Shown: positions 10,296-21,004 of the stretch, in pieces | Layout of the letters: the number at the start of each line of letters is the position of its first letter | How positions within the stretch are numbered: position 1 is the first letter of the stretch | Assembly (NCBI RefSeq): GCF_033473495.1 | Contig: NC_088943.1 | Span: 2,150,001-2,214,000 of the forward strand | Reading direction: 5' to 3' | DNA from: Cercospora beticola | Lineage: Eukaryota; Ascomycota; Dothideomycetes; Mycosphaerellales; Mycosphaerellaceae | DNA length: 64,000 nucleotides | Position numbers and translations under genes: made by a program | The notes under the pieces: generated by a model | Databases searched by the model: none | What the model was told of the DNA's origin: nothing | The model's input: the letters and a program-made list of their open reading frames with translations, nothing else

Positions 10296-11142
10296 GGCGG
10301 CGGCTGATGTCAGTCTTGGTTGTCAGTAGAGGATGTGGTGAGTGTTTTCATCATGAGGGCTTCTGGGACTTCGTTATGTTGAGTGGTTGGCAGTTGTGAG
10401 AAGCGCTAGCGTCCAATTGCAGCTCTGTGGTAGAGGAGAGACAGGCACGCCCACCATTTGCTTCTCACGAGGCACAATCTCTGCATGATGCGTATGGATG
10501 GATACAGCAACGAGCAGACCAATCTTTGAACTCGATGGACTTTCTCTCGGGCGCTTGGATGGTCTTGGTCATCTTCAAAGCTGCGCGAAATGGACCAGCA
10601 GCTGCCCGCGACTGATGAAGTGTCTCACGGAGAGGGCGATGAAGAGGCGGAGGTGCGCGATAGTGAGGATGTCGATGCGCCGCCCGATCGAGCAGATGCG
10701 GTTCGGCTTTTCCACGCGCGAGACGAGATGAAGTGCGCATCCCGGTCGCACGCACGCCCGCCTCGCCTACACCATGCCGTGGCAGCTGCTCTTCCCCGCG
10801 GAGCAAAACTCCGCACCGCCATCCATGTCTAACTGGTCCTCGCGTGACTGTGACGATAGCACTCTGTCTGAAGCACACGTTCTCCTCCTGGGCAATGCGT
10901 TCCGGAATCGCCGCCCGCGCTGCTGCGAAAATCTCTGCGAGACATCAGACATGTCGGTATGCGCTATGCATCATTTTACGCGTCATTTCCGACAACTCGG
11001 TTCGTTCGCGGGGGAATCATAAGAAGTCGGCCTTGACGTAGGGCTGGCGACCAATGCGTCCACCGCGAGATTCAATTTTGCAAAGCCTGCACTTTCCTCG
11101 CTGAGAGCGTGCCCTTCCACGACAACATCTCCCACCAACAAC
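10296..11142. other. Unassigned GC-rich interval
   Basis: GC-rich with overlapping open frames on both strands at 10465-11022, none recognisable and none with a clear splice pattern. It may contain unrecognised upstream exons of the following gene. No confident feature. Confidence 0.35.
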
Positions 11143-11757
11143 ATGATGAGCGTCCAAGCACCCAGCGCGGCGATCCCTTTCTCTCTGTTGCGAGAACTAC
11201 CCCAAGTCACAGCGAGCATGGACCAAGGATGGACCTATTCTGCCATCGAATCGTGGATTGAGGATACCATCCAGAAGCTCTCAGTCAAAGCCGGCCCCAC
11301 GAAAATGCTGAGTACACTCGTCTCCGAAGACATCGTGCTGGCTGCAGTATGCTGCAGCTGCTTGCGCATCCTCGTCCTTTGCGACCCAGAATCCGCCACC
11401 GAGACGATCGAAAGTCTGCACGCCGGGACAGGAGCGAACAACGTACAGGCTCTGGTCGTTAACATGTCCAACTGCCATCGATGTTCTGGCGGCAAACTTG
11501 GCCGCGAAAGCATCAAAAGCAGCTTCTTCGAGGATCAAGCATTGGCTGCCACTGGCATGCTGCTAAAGCAGTCAATGCTGAAGCCCATGTACATCCGCGC
11601 TGGGCCTGACAGCAATCGTGTGCTGAAATCTACCGAGGAAGAAATTCTGGGCGCAGCAGCTGGTGGGTTGTATGTCATGACCCTGGATGCTTCGAACATG
11701 AAGACAACGCTCGCGACACAGGCGCTGTCACAACTCGTGCAAGAAGGAATTTCCTGA
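11143..11757 (+). CDS. Hypothetical protein, 204 aa
   Basis: Not recognised. The frame is open for 204 codons from two adjacent ATGs (11143, 11146). Composition is protein-like: an amphipathic start (FSLLRELPQVTASMDQGW), a Cys-rich helix AAVCCSCLRILVLC near residues 67-80, a second Cys pair (NCHRC) and an Ala-rich C-terminal helix. The helical, Cys-containing layout loosely resembles the C-terminal regions of AflR-type fungal regulators, but no Zn2Cys6 domain is present here. If that guess were right, the DNA-binding exon would have to lie upstream or be lost. Function unknown. Confidence 0.5.
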   Translation: MMSVQAPSAAIPFSLLRELPQVTASMDQGWTYSAIESWIEDTIQKLSVKAGPTKMLSTLVSEDIVLAAVCCSCLRILVLCDPESATETIESLHAGTGANNVQALVVNMSNCHRCSGGKLGRESIKSSFFEDQALAATGMLLKQSMLKPMYIRAGPDSNRVLKSTEEEILGAAAGGLYVMTLDASNMKTTLATQALSQLVQEGIS

Positions 11758-13175
11758 GAGCTGGATCACTGTCACCCGATCACTGCGAAGATGCGCTCAC
11801 TGCTTGGAAACAAGTGTGGCAATCTGAAAATTGCAAGCGAGATTCGTGACAGCAGCCATCTTGCAATCAATGTGCAAGAGCATAACTGTTGGCAAGCATT
11901 GGCCTCTGTAACGCTCAGTGCTGCCGGCACAGTTGTGTGGCAGCCACTTGGGACATGAAAGGCATTCGCTGCCACAACAACACAAGCCTGGGGCTTGTCG
12001 CAAAGCCCCTCGATGTGTTGCTTGAAGACAACCCAGCAACGGCGCAGCACCAAAATACACAGCTCCAAGTCGAGCGACTTCACAAGCACCGCTGAAAGAC
12101 TTGCTTGGTACTGTTCAGTCAGCAAGAGCCGGCCAGATCAATTTGGGGACGACAGATGTGACGTCCTCCGCCCAGGCGCCACTGCACTGACAGCTGCACT
12201 TGACCACGAGCTCCTAGCCATTTGACATGGCGTCTTCAGACGAAGCAAATTCAACAAAGGCAACAAGCGATCAGGACGCAGTGGACCTCCATCTTAAAAG
12301 GCAGAGCCTGCCCCTCGCAAGCGCCTTGCCAGTGAGCCTCACACTGTCTCAACGTGTGAGGTTTTCCGAACGCGTATCGCAAGAGACACTTACACCTTTT
12401 GCAACTGTCGTCTCCGCACAGTATATGGAAAACTTACACGAATACAATACTCCACTTGTCAATTTACAGCACTTCTGGCAGATTCTCCTAATCGAGCACG
12501 AGTGAACATTAGCTTTCAGAATACTCCTACAGATGATCGAACGCCTACAATCTCGAAACAATCATACTATCGACTGCCCTTATCTATGTCCATCTTTTCA
12601 AGACCACATGCGTGTCAACAAGCTTGCCAGTGGATTTCTACGTCACGCACATTCTCATACATCTAATTGATAACCAGCTGGTTGCAGTACAAACGGCGTG
12701 GCCGCGTCCCGAAGATCTCACAAAGAGCATACTCCCTTTGCAGGTGATCGAGTCAGTCTCGCTAGGACTCGAAATGTTTTCCTCCCCTTCTCTCCGCCCT
12801 TGGGTGGATTTTCACCGAATCCGACAAATTTACATCATCATTTGGTCCTCCTATAGAGACCCATGTGTTTCTGTCCTCGGGATCTATCGCTGCTTGTGAC
12901 GCAAACAATAGAAGGGCACTCATGATCTCTGTGCTATGAGACCTGATCATGTCTCTCCGATGGGTCACAAGTCACCCGAAGCCAGTACTCGCTGACCTTG
13001 AAAGCAAACAAACTCCTCATGGACGCAGAGCACAAAAAGGGCGTACTGCTCCCACATTGACCTGCAGATCCCTCCTCCACTACCAAGCTGTCGTGTCTCT
13101 CGAGAAATCCGAATCAATCAAGACTCAAGGATCTCCATCTCTCACTGGCTGGACAACATTCAAGACCGATCAATC
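11758..13175. other. Long intergenic interval
   Basis: No confident gene over 1.4 kb. One 92-codon frame at 12227-12505 starts with a reasonable ATG context (GACATGGCG) and encodes a hydrophilic peptide of no recognised family; it is too weak to call. Confidence 0.4.
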
Positions 13176-14813
13176 ATGATTCGACTACTCCTGCCATCTA
13201 CTTTGTTGTCGCTTGTGCTTCATGGCTTCCCGACTCCAAGCCATGCTAAAGCAATTGTGCAGCATCGGTCAAGCGGTGGTGCCGGAAGTGGCTATTACGA
13301 CCAAAGCAGTACACCATACCCGCCATATTCTGGTGAACAAAGCGGTCCAGGTGGAGGGCAATCCTACACCGGTAAAGGCAAGCAGCCTGCGTACGATCCA
13401 CCAACTGGTGGGCAGGGCTTTCCCGGTGGAGGGCCACCGAGGCCCCCGAAGAGGCCTGGAGAGGGAAGACCTCCTGGTGCGCCCGGCAAGAAGCCCGCTG
13501 TTGAGAAGACTGTTCCCGACGAATTGGTTCGCAAATATGAAGTACCAGGCCGAGAGGTCTACAATGCCTGGCTGATGGCGGCCACTGCATGGTCAGCAGG
13601 CACGCTAATGTCGCAAGACAATGCTCTCGGGCCGGACCCACGTAAGAACAACTGGGCCAGGGGCGCTGCGCTTCCTTACGAATTTGTCGATGAGGCATTT
13701 ACCATCCTGGATACCACAGGAACATTGGACAAGAACAATCTCTACGGCCTCCGTAGTGTTCTGCAGCAATATCAAGTTGGCGGCAAGTCTGGTAGTAGTG
13801 CACCATGGGAAAGGCGTAGGTATGTCAATACCGAACCGTACGACGGTCGTGAAGAGCAGACCACAGGCGCAAACATCCGTCTGAAGATGGAGCAGAACAA
13901 ACCGTACAACCCTGCAAATCGTCACTCTAGCAACCGTCTTCCGGTGTGTAGTCTCCCAGATACTCAAACGAGATCACCCATACACTAACACACCATCAGG
14001 CGCTTGGAACATATTACGAGACCACTCTTAACATCGTTGATGGAGTCATACTTGCCGAGCAGTATGAAGATCTATACCACGGATGGATGGTGCAGCATCC
14101 CAGACAAAGCATTCAGTTGAAATCGCGGCCTTCGTTGTACACCTGGTCCGACCTCACATGGTATCTCTGGGTGATCATGAGACCCGAGAGGCGTCGGCCT
14201 GTTGGACAACGACTGGCACGTCTCCCGTTCAGGACGAGCGCGACTAGAAATCCATTCCAGAATGTACCACCACACTTGACTGTCGAGAATCTGCTGAGGG
14301 AATCACAGGCCACAGGGGCTCAGGGGGAAGGCATGGGCGCCTTCTTGAACTACATTGTTGTGACAAACATTCAAGACCCAGATACGCTAAATCTCATTGT
14401 GAGATGCTTGGGATCTCGGTTGTCGAAGGACTTAGATGTGTTGGACAACACAACTTTCGCAGTCGGGCACTGGTAAGTTCTGAATGGCGTGATCGTGCGC
14501 ATAACTTTGAGCTGCGACTTTGACTTAACACGAACGCAGGTGTTTCTACGCCTTGTTGGGAACACGCGCCAATCGCATGATAGCGGAATTCCTAGCACAA
14601 CATCGGGGTGCTAATCAGCTGGGGCACAAAGTCTTGCTGTCAGCAACAATAACTCATGCTGACCCAGATGGCAACGTCCGCAAGCCTGCCATCATTTGGA
14701 GAGTGTCAGAGGATGTTGCTGGGGCGGCACAGTCGATGAGCCACATCGAGAGCCAGTGGCTACCGCCTGTCGGTCAACGCGAAACTTATTGTTATCCAGA
14801 AATTGATCCTTGA
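13176..14813 (+). CDS. Secreted Pro/Gly-rich protein of unknown function
   Basis: Not recognised. Three exons (13176-13943, 14000-14472, 14540-14813) give 504 aa with consistent phases. A signal peptide (LLLPSTLLSLVLHGFPTPSHA) is followed by a low-complexity segment rich in Gly, Pro, Tyr and Ser up to about residue 105, then a folded region with many Trp and Tyr residues (YNAWLMAATAWSAGTLMSQ, YTWSDLTWYLWVIMRPERR). The last exon carries single Cys residues near CFYALLG and ETYCYPEIDP. No catalytic motif or transmembrane helix seen. Likely extracellular or cell-wall associated by its signal peptide and composition; that is inference only. Confidence 0.7.
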
Positions 14814-15705
14814 GATCGATGGGGTCTCAGAAGGTGCAGTTATAGGCCTCAGCTTGTGGCATGGTACAGGCCCCTTGTCAGACGTTGTTAAAGCAGCCGT
14901 TCGAGTGTCTTCATGTAAAAGCGATATGGAATGACCACTAGAGAACTGACAACCATCTTCCTGTCGAGCAATGGGCGATACAGAGTCAGATAGAAACGGA
15001 ATATAACTCATGAATGATACAGGTCTTGCTTGTCCAGTTCTGCTTCGTTGTCATTGAGATTCCAATCAGGCTCGTTGCACACAGCAGATCTAGCTTAAAC
15101 ATGCTGCTGGATCCTTCGGTGAGTGGAATGGATGCCGCACAGTGGAATGGATGCCGCACCACGCTGCAGGATGAACAATTGCAACCAGAGGCAACGACAC
15201 AGCAGGAGAACATGCAGTTGTTGAAATTGGATCGGATCAAAGAAATTGCGTGACTGAACGAGACCCCACCACGTGACGGTCGTCAAATCTCCACTTTTCG
15301 TGGCGAAGAGGCGAAGTTCTCTCGGCGACAACGAAGCGGCACCACTCACACTTCGCCGTCAGCTCCACGTTCTTGGATTTCACATGCCCAAACGAGGAGC
15401 ATGATGAGTGTGCCTGCTGCGTGAGCTGCCCACCCCGACGTTGCACGCTCAACACACCCCACAGTCCTTACCAGTTACCCATTTCCCTCGTCCTCTCCTC
15501 TTCCCTATAAACAGACTCGACGACTGGCGGGCAAGCGAAGGCCTCATTTCACCACCCAGCGCTAGCGATAAAAGCAAATCACCCGCCCCTAAGCCCACGC
15601 TTGACGTATACCACCATCACCACAGCCGAGGACTCGCTGTCTGGGACACCATAGCACGGCATTATTGTTGCACAGCGACCGACGTACAGACCAGGCCGCC
15701 CGAGC
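14814..15705. other. Intergenic, upstream of PAQR gene
   Basis: Contains a perfect 19-bp tandem duplication at 15122-15159 and, towards 15480-15600, a C/T-rich stretch typical of a fungal promoter/5' leader. No gene seen. Confidence 0.5.
15122..15159. repeat. Two-copy perfect 19-bp tandem duplication
   Basis: The 19-mer AGTGGAATGGATGCCGCAC occurs twice back to back (15122-15140 and 15141-15159) in non-coding DNA. It looks like a simple replication duplication. Confidence 0.95.
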
Positions 15706-17235
15706 ATGACACAGACGACGTATTGCACTGCGAGAAGCAGCACCTTTGTCACCAATTCCACCAGCGAATGGCATGAGGAGCCCACGCTTGGCGCCTCTTC
15801 AGGCACACACCTTGACGCGGACATTGCGCGCGCGAGGCAACGAAGACGACATTCGAGTTACAACCCCCGATCATGGAGTGCCGAGCGGGACAATGTGCAG
15901 ATTGCGGTGGACGAATTCTTGAGCGATCTGGGCCGCAGGCTGGCCATGGTGGAGAGTTATGGCCAGCATACCTTTGACGCTGGCGTTAATACAGTATTCG
16001 ACACGCTCACCTCGATCCACACACGATGCATGAAGGAGTTCGAAGACGTGCGGGAGTCGGGGCGAAGACGGCACAAGGCTTTCGTGGATGCATTGGAGGC
16101 GCAATACAAAGATGCTCTGGCGAAGCGTGAAACTCTGGAAGCCAAAGTACAGGAGGGCGTCAAGATGTTGGAGGAGAACCTGGCTGCGTTAGAACAACGG
16201 GCCTACCACATCCGGGAGAAGGGTGCCATTGCCACGGCGCACGACATGCTTGATTCTGGTCTGGCGTACATGGACGACAAGGCCACCAAGGCTAGTAATC
16301 TCATGCTTGAAGGTGCTGATGCTGCCCGCCGAGCGAAGGAACGCATGAAGATCAGGATCGAAGTCGCATTGGAACAAGCCCGGAAGCACGGTGTTATTAC
16401 CTACGACATGCTACCGGAGCCATGGCGCGTGAATCCTTACATCCTGTCCGGCTACCGTTTCTCAGAGAACAAGCTCCATTGTGTGACATCCTGCTTCACA
16501 CTATCCAACGAGTTCGTCAACATCTGGAGCCATGCCATAGGTCTTGTCATCGTCCTCGCACTGGCGTTCTGGATCTACCCTTCCACTCCTGCCTTCACCA
16601 ATGCTACCGCATTCGATATCGTCATCGCTGGAGCCTTCTTCTTCGCCGCTTGCAAGTGTTTGGTCTGCAGCACGATGTGGCACGCCATGTCCTCCATTTC
16701 GAATCAGACACTGATGGAACGCTTCGCGTGCGTGGACTACACTGGCATTTCCTTACTTGTCGCGGCTAGTATCATGACGACAGAATATACGGCTTTCTAC
16801 TGCGAGCCAGTCAGTCGCTGGATCTACATGTCACTTACGTTCGCCTTGGGCATCGGAGGTATCATTCTACCTTGGCATCCTACCTTCAACCGCGCGGACA
16901 TGGCGTGGGCACGGGTTGGCTTCTACGTATCCTTGGCGTTGACTGGGTTCCTGCCGATGGCACAATTGACATACGAGCGTGGATGGTTCGAGACCATTTA
17001 CTTCTATGCGCCCATCATGAAGAGCATCTCGGTCTACTTTCTTGGTGCCATACTGTACGCAGCCAAGATCCCGGAGCGCTTCTTGCCAGGATGGTTCGAC
17101 TACCTCGGCGGTAGCCACAACCTCTGGCATTTCGCCGTCCTAGGCGGCATTCTCTTCCATTATACTGCAATGCAGTCTTTCTTTGGAGATGCATTCAAAC
17201 GAGCCAACGCACCTGCGGGATGCTCGTTGTATTGA
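15706..17235 (+). CDS. PAQR / hemolysin-III family receptor, Izh3-like
   Basis: Seven-transmembrane protein of the progestin/adiponectin-receptor family, 509 aa, one exon. The N-terminal 230 residues are hydrophilic and largely coiled-coil (RETLEAKVQEGVKMLEENLA), the layout of yeast Izh3 rather than the short Izh1/2/4. The membrane domain has the three PAQR signatures: NEFVNIWSHAIG, CSTMWHAMSS and SHNLWHFAVLGG, supplying the Ser/His zinc-site residues. Family members affect sterol/lipid metabolism and zinc homeostasis; some have ceramidase-like activity. The basic stretch RARQRRRHS near residue 42 may be a trafficking or phosphorylation site. Orthology to Izh3 is inferred from architecture. 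Confidence 0.92.
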   Translation: MTQTTYCTARSSTFVTNSTSEWHEEPTLGASSGTHLDADIARARQRRRHSSYNPRSWSAERDNVQIAVDEFLSDLGRRLAMVESYGQHTFDAGVNTVFDTLTSIHTRCMKEFEDVRESGRRRHKAFVDALEAQYKDALAKRETLEAKVQEGVKMLEENLAALEQRAYHIREKGAIATAHDMLDSGLAYMDDKATKASNLMLEGADAARRAKERMKIRIEVALEQARKHGVITYDMLPEPWRVNPYILSGYRFSENKLHCVTSCFTLSNEFVNIWSHAIGLVIVLALAFWIYPSTPAFTNATAFDIVIAGAFFFAACKCLVCSTMWHAMSSISNQTLMERFACVDYTGISLLVAASIMTTEYTAFYCEPVSRWIYMSLTFALGIGGIILPWHPTFNRADMAWARVGFYVSLALTGFLPMAQLTYERGWFETIYFYAPIMKSISVYFLGAILYAAKIPERFLPGWFDYLGGSHNLWHFAVLGGILFHYTAMQSFFGDAFKRANAPAGCSLY

Positions 17236-18158
17236 GGCGATCGGCGCGATATTTCTTTGTGCTTTCAGTGACAAGCGTTCGAGCGTGGGGCATAAGAGTA
17301 GGAATTCAGAGGCATCGACGAGCATGAGCATGGCATCAATTTCAATATTCTGTAACAGGCCTTGTCTCAACACAGGCATTGCATTGCTAGACCTGAGAAA
17401 GACTGGTCGAGCTGTACATATTGACGACAGCAGCTGCATGGAGGGAGATGGTAGGGGTAGCATGGAGCATGGCATTGCATTGTCTGGTTTTACTCGAATA
17501 TTCTTTTGACCGCCTGTAGATATTCCAAGTCTCGTTTTCACACAGGCCACTTTGGCAGGTTCGTGATCTCTTTTTGCTTGGGGCGTACATTGACGAGCCG
17601 CAGTCGCACAATTGGTGACAACCCTTGTCGCAATGCTATGACAAAGGTAGACAATGGGGAAGTTGCGGAAATGTAGCGGAGCACATCTGCCATATTTGGA
17701 CATGCCGAAATCCGTCGAATCGTGGAGGTTGCGGCACAGCCACTCCACTGCATTTACCAAGATAGAGGATTCGCTGCCTGAACGGCGGCGTGAGCCTCAA
17801 ATGCAGGCAGCTCTGTATCTCCTACCTCATACAAGGGAAATGGATGATTGATACTCGTTCATCACTTCGTGTAGGGATCACGCAGACGCTGGTCTGCTCT
17901 GTGTGAGCGTATGCGAAGTCTTTCTAGCAGCATCGCCTCCCATCCTCGACAGCAGCAATTCGTGACACGAGATCAACGTGTGCAAAGCAGCTCGACGCCA
18001 TCAGATCCGACGGCATCAACGCATCACTGACTCAGATAACAACATGCAAGTCCATCGATGGAGAGAATGAAAGGGTCATTGCTCAACACAACTGCAGGAA
18101 GCGAGCGCCAGGAGGAATACCGGCCGCCCTTTGTGGCCTGCTCCTCTTGCCGCTGGTT
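17236..18158. other. Intergenic, PAQR to F-box-like gene
   Basis: No gene recognised. A 65-codon frame beginning at an ATG at 18058 overlaps the next gene in another frame and may be a leader ORF. No repeats seen. Confidence 0.4.
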
Positions 18159-19085
18159 ATGCTATATGACGCCGCACGATCCGCTGTACGAGAAGCGAGA
18201 CTGGCAGCTCGATATGTATTCGGTTTCTGGCGCCGCCTACCTTCCTTTCCACTAGCCACTCGATCTCGTGAACGAAGAGAGCGCCACAATGCAAACAATA
18301 ATATGTTCATGCGACTACCTGGAGAGCTGCGCAACGACATTTACGACTTTCTCGCACCACCGAGCACGATCATTCAACCCCTAGATAGCAATTGGCATCT
18401 TCGCTGCGAAGCCATCGACGGAACACTAACAGTCACAGGATCTATCAGTGGCAATCAGCTCACCCGTGGAGGCTACCTCAAACCAACAAGATATAGCACC
18501 GAAGATTGGGGCAAAACGGTGCAAATGACACAAATGTGTCGTGGCCTACGTCGAGAAGCAGTTCGACACTTTTACAGCAATACCATCTTCGCCTTTCACC
18601 GCCGTCAAAATTATCACGACCACCACTGGATCGAAATGAAGCGGCTGAAGCCCAGATACCTTGAGCACTGGCTACAATCACGACCACGAGAAGCGCTATC
18701 TTGCCTCAAGCTGGCCTTCATTTCTTATACTTATCTGCCAGGAACACGTTACGGACAAGACCCCACCGAGGCCATGAAAGACGCTGCCTGGATTCTACAT
18801 CGCAAAGGCCGATGCACCATGTCCGGCGAGTATCTGGTCATGCTGGATTTCGCCAAGACCCGACATCTGAGGCTCGTGAAAGCTTTTCGAGAGCATGACT
18901 GGCGAGTGGTACTGCATGACTGTCCAGTCTGTCTGCAGCATGTCTCGGAAAGGTGGAAACTATGTGAGAACAGTGACCAGTGGCGAGCGGCGAGAGATCG
19001 CTGGCATGACCAATTGGATGCGGGAAAACTGTCGTGGAAGGACGCCCTTTATATGATAGATGTGATTCGAGACTGGAAAGCTTGA
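18159..19085 (+). CDS. F-box-like protein, fungal type
   Basis: 308-aa protein with an F-box-like segment MFMRLPGELRNDIYDFL at about residues 48-64, the pattern common in large fungal families whose C-terminal half is unannotated. After it come MTQMCRGLRREAVRHFYSN, the 'cr.lr.E....fy..n.f' signature that usually follows, and a C-terminal domain with a Cys pair (CPVCLQH). The role is inferred as a possible SCF ubiquitin-ligase adaptor, but such F-box-like proteins are rarely tested. Start chosen at the first ATG of the frame; an internal start at about 18303 would still keep the F-box. It is not closely similar to the four-copy array downstream. Confidence 0.7.
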   Translation: MLYDAARSAVREARLAARYVFGFWRRLPSFPLATRSRERRERHNANNNMFMRLPGELRNDIYDFLAPPSTIIQPLDSNWHLRCEAIDGTLTVTGSISGNQLTRGGYLKPTRYSTEDWGKTVQMTQMCRGLRREAVRHFYSNTIFAFHRRQNYHDHHWIEMKRLKPRYLEHWLQSRPREALSCLKLAFISYTYLPGTRYGQDPTEAMKDAAWILHRKGRCTMSGEYLVMLDFAKTRHLRLVKAFREHDWRVVLHDCPVCLQHVSERWKLCENSDQWRAARDRWHDQLDAGKLSWKDALYMIDVIRDWKA

Positions 19086-19635
19086 GCAGTGGCGTTCGCG
19101 AAACAACGACTTCGAAATCAGCCTGAAGAACTCTTCCATGAGCTGGAAATTTGTATCAAGCCATGTGCTTCCGACAGGCACCGACACTATCGCAGTTTGA
19201 TAGAGATGGATGTCTCCACAATTCGTAACGAAGGTGGAAACGCTTGAGAACATCTCGGTCTAGCCAAACAACGCACAACGACAATGGCAAGACACCAACA
19301 CTAGATTGACCTCGTGAAGACGGACTTTGTGGCGACTCACGACACTGCACCAATTCTTGAATTCCCTACTGCACGAGGACATTTCCAGACACAAGCGTGA
19401 CAAACCGGAGGCGTCTGCAGGTCGGGTATTTCAGCCGGCAGCAAGTTCGTATCACACCACGGACCCATACAACATCACGCCACATCAGACGTCCTCTGAT
19501 ACATCTTTTCGCGCAAGCCCACGTTTCTGCATAATCACTTGCTCACATCTGTCAAGCCTTAAGAGTGCAGGACAGCCTCATCATCTGCGAAAATGACAGC
19601 CACCAATATCATCACTGCTACGCACAATCGCAAAC
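19086..19635. other. Intergenic, upstream of protoglobin
   Basis: No gene seen. An ATG at 19593 opens a short frame that overlaps the protoglobin start in another frame, a possible uORF. Confidence 0.4.
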
Positions 19636-20869
19636 ATGGTCGAACTACCGAAAGGAATGCAGCATGTCGACCGCCGTGAATTGCTCACATCTCTGCCAAC
19701 CAGGATACAGTATTTGCACCAATTTTTGGAATTTGGATCAGGTTCGCGCGACCAACGAATCATTCCTGCTCCTATGATTTGTGCTGACAAGAGAGCAGAT
19801 GATGTCGAAGCGCTCGTCGATGGCCAAAAATACATCAAAATGGTCATTCCCGCGATCGTCAACATGGTGTACAAGAAACTTCTCCAACACGACATCACAG
19901 CAAGAGTCTTCTCAAACCGAGACAGTCGCATCGAAGAAGACCCAGCAGTCTGGATGACAGAGGATAGCAGCACAATCCAGAACCGAAAGATGTTTCTTCG
20001 ATGGTACTTGATCAAGCTGAATAGTGACCCCACGAAGTTTGAGTACTGGGAATATTTGGACAAAGTCGGGTGAGTCAAGCTCAACGCCACAACACACTAT
20101 ATGTACAATCCACTGGAAGTCCACAAAGCTGACTTTAAACCTAACCAGCCTCATGCACGTCGGCCGCGGCCGCCGCAACCCACTACACGTCGACTACATC
20201 TTTCTCGGAGCCTGTCTAGGCTACATCCAAGACAGCATGGTGGAAGCAATTCTCTACCACCCGACTCTCAGCATGCGCCGCAAGATCGCCATCGTCAAAG
20301 CCGTGGGGAAGATCATCTGGATTCAAAATGACTTGTTGGCGAAATGGCACACAGTAGAAGGAGCAGAGTACGCAGAACAGTTGTACCAGGAGGAACAGCA
20401 GGAGCAACAACAACAACAAAAGCAGCAAAGTGACTTGAGCGGCAACGAGGAACAAGAAGGATGTCTTCATGGGAACAAGGTCCTAGGAAACGACGACGAT
20501 GGCCAGAAGTCTTTCTCTTCTCCTGCAAATATTGGCACTCCCCTTGCCGCAGTCAAAGAAGACTCAGCATCAACACACACAACAAGTACAAACGGAAGTG
20601 GAAAAACAAGTCTAGGACGATCAATCGACGAGGTTGACATCAAAGAAATGAGATGTCCATTCAGCGGCATGGCCATCGAGCAAAGAGCAGAAATGACACG
20701 ACCGACATTGAAGTCCATTCTCGATGAGACATCAATGGGCCACGTCTCGCAGTCGCAGCAACAACCGAGCGGAATTCCAAAATTGCGGCTAGTGAAAGGA
20801 GAAATGTTAGGTAAAGAGATACTGGAAAAAGAGCCCTGGGGACAGGATGTTGGGTCACCTGTTGGGTAA
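19636..20869 (+). CDS. Fungal protoglobin / globin-sensor domain protein
   Basis: 384-aa protein in two exons (19636-20069, 20149-20869; gtgagt...accag intron, phase 2). Residues about 10-195 match the globin-sensor (protoglobin) pattern: YIKMVIPAIVNMVYKKLLQH, RKMFLRWYLIKL and, across the splice, GLMHVGRGRRNPLHVDYIFL followed by GACLGYIQDSM. The His in LMHVGRG is the probable proximal haem ligand by position. The last 170 residues are disordered, with a Gln-rich run (EEQQEQQQQQKQQ) and Ser/Thr-rich sequence. Expected to bind haem and O2, NO or CO; the role in fungi is essentially uncharacterised. The family call rests on remembered sequence patterns. Confidence 0.82.
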
Positions 20870-21004
20870 TATTGAGGATATGAATTGCGAATGTGATATA
20901 TACAAATACCCAATTCTTTCTCTTTTTCCAACGATTTCCTTGATCGATTATAGCAATGGCAGTGTCCCTCCAGCCCACCTGGTACGCAAGCGTAGGAAGA
21001 AGCC
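20870..21004. other. Convergent 3' spacer
   Basis: 135 bp between the protoglobin stop and the gamma-glutamyltranspeptidase stop; both transcripts must terminate here or overlap. No hairpin evident. Confidence 0.6.
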
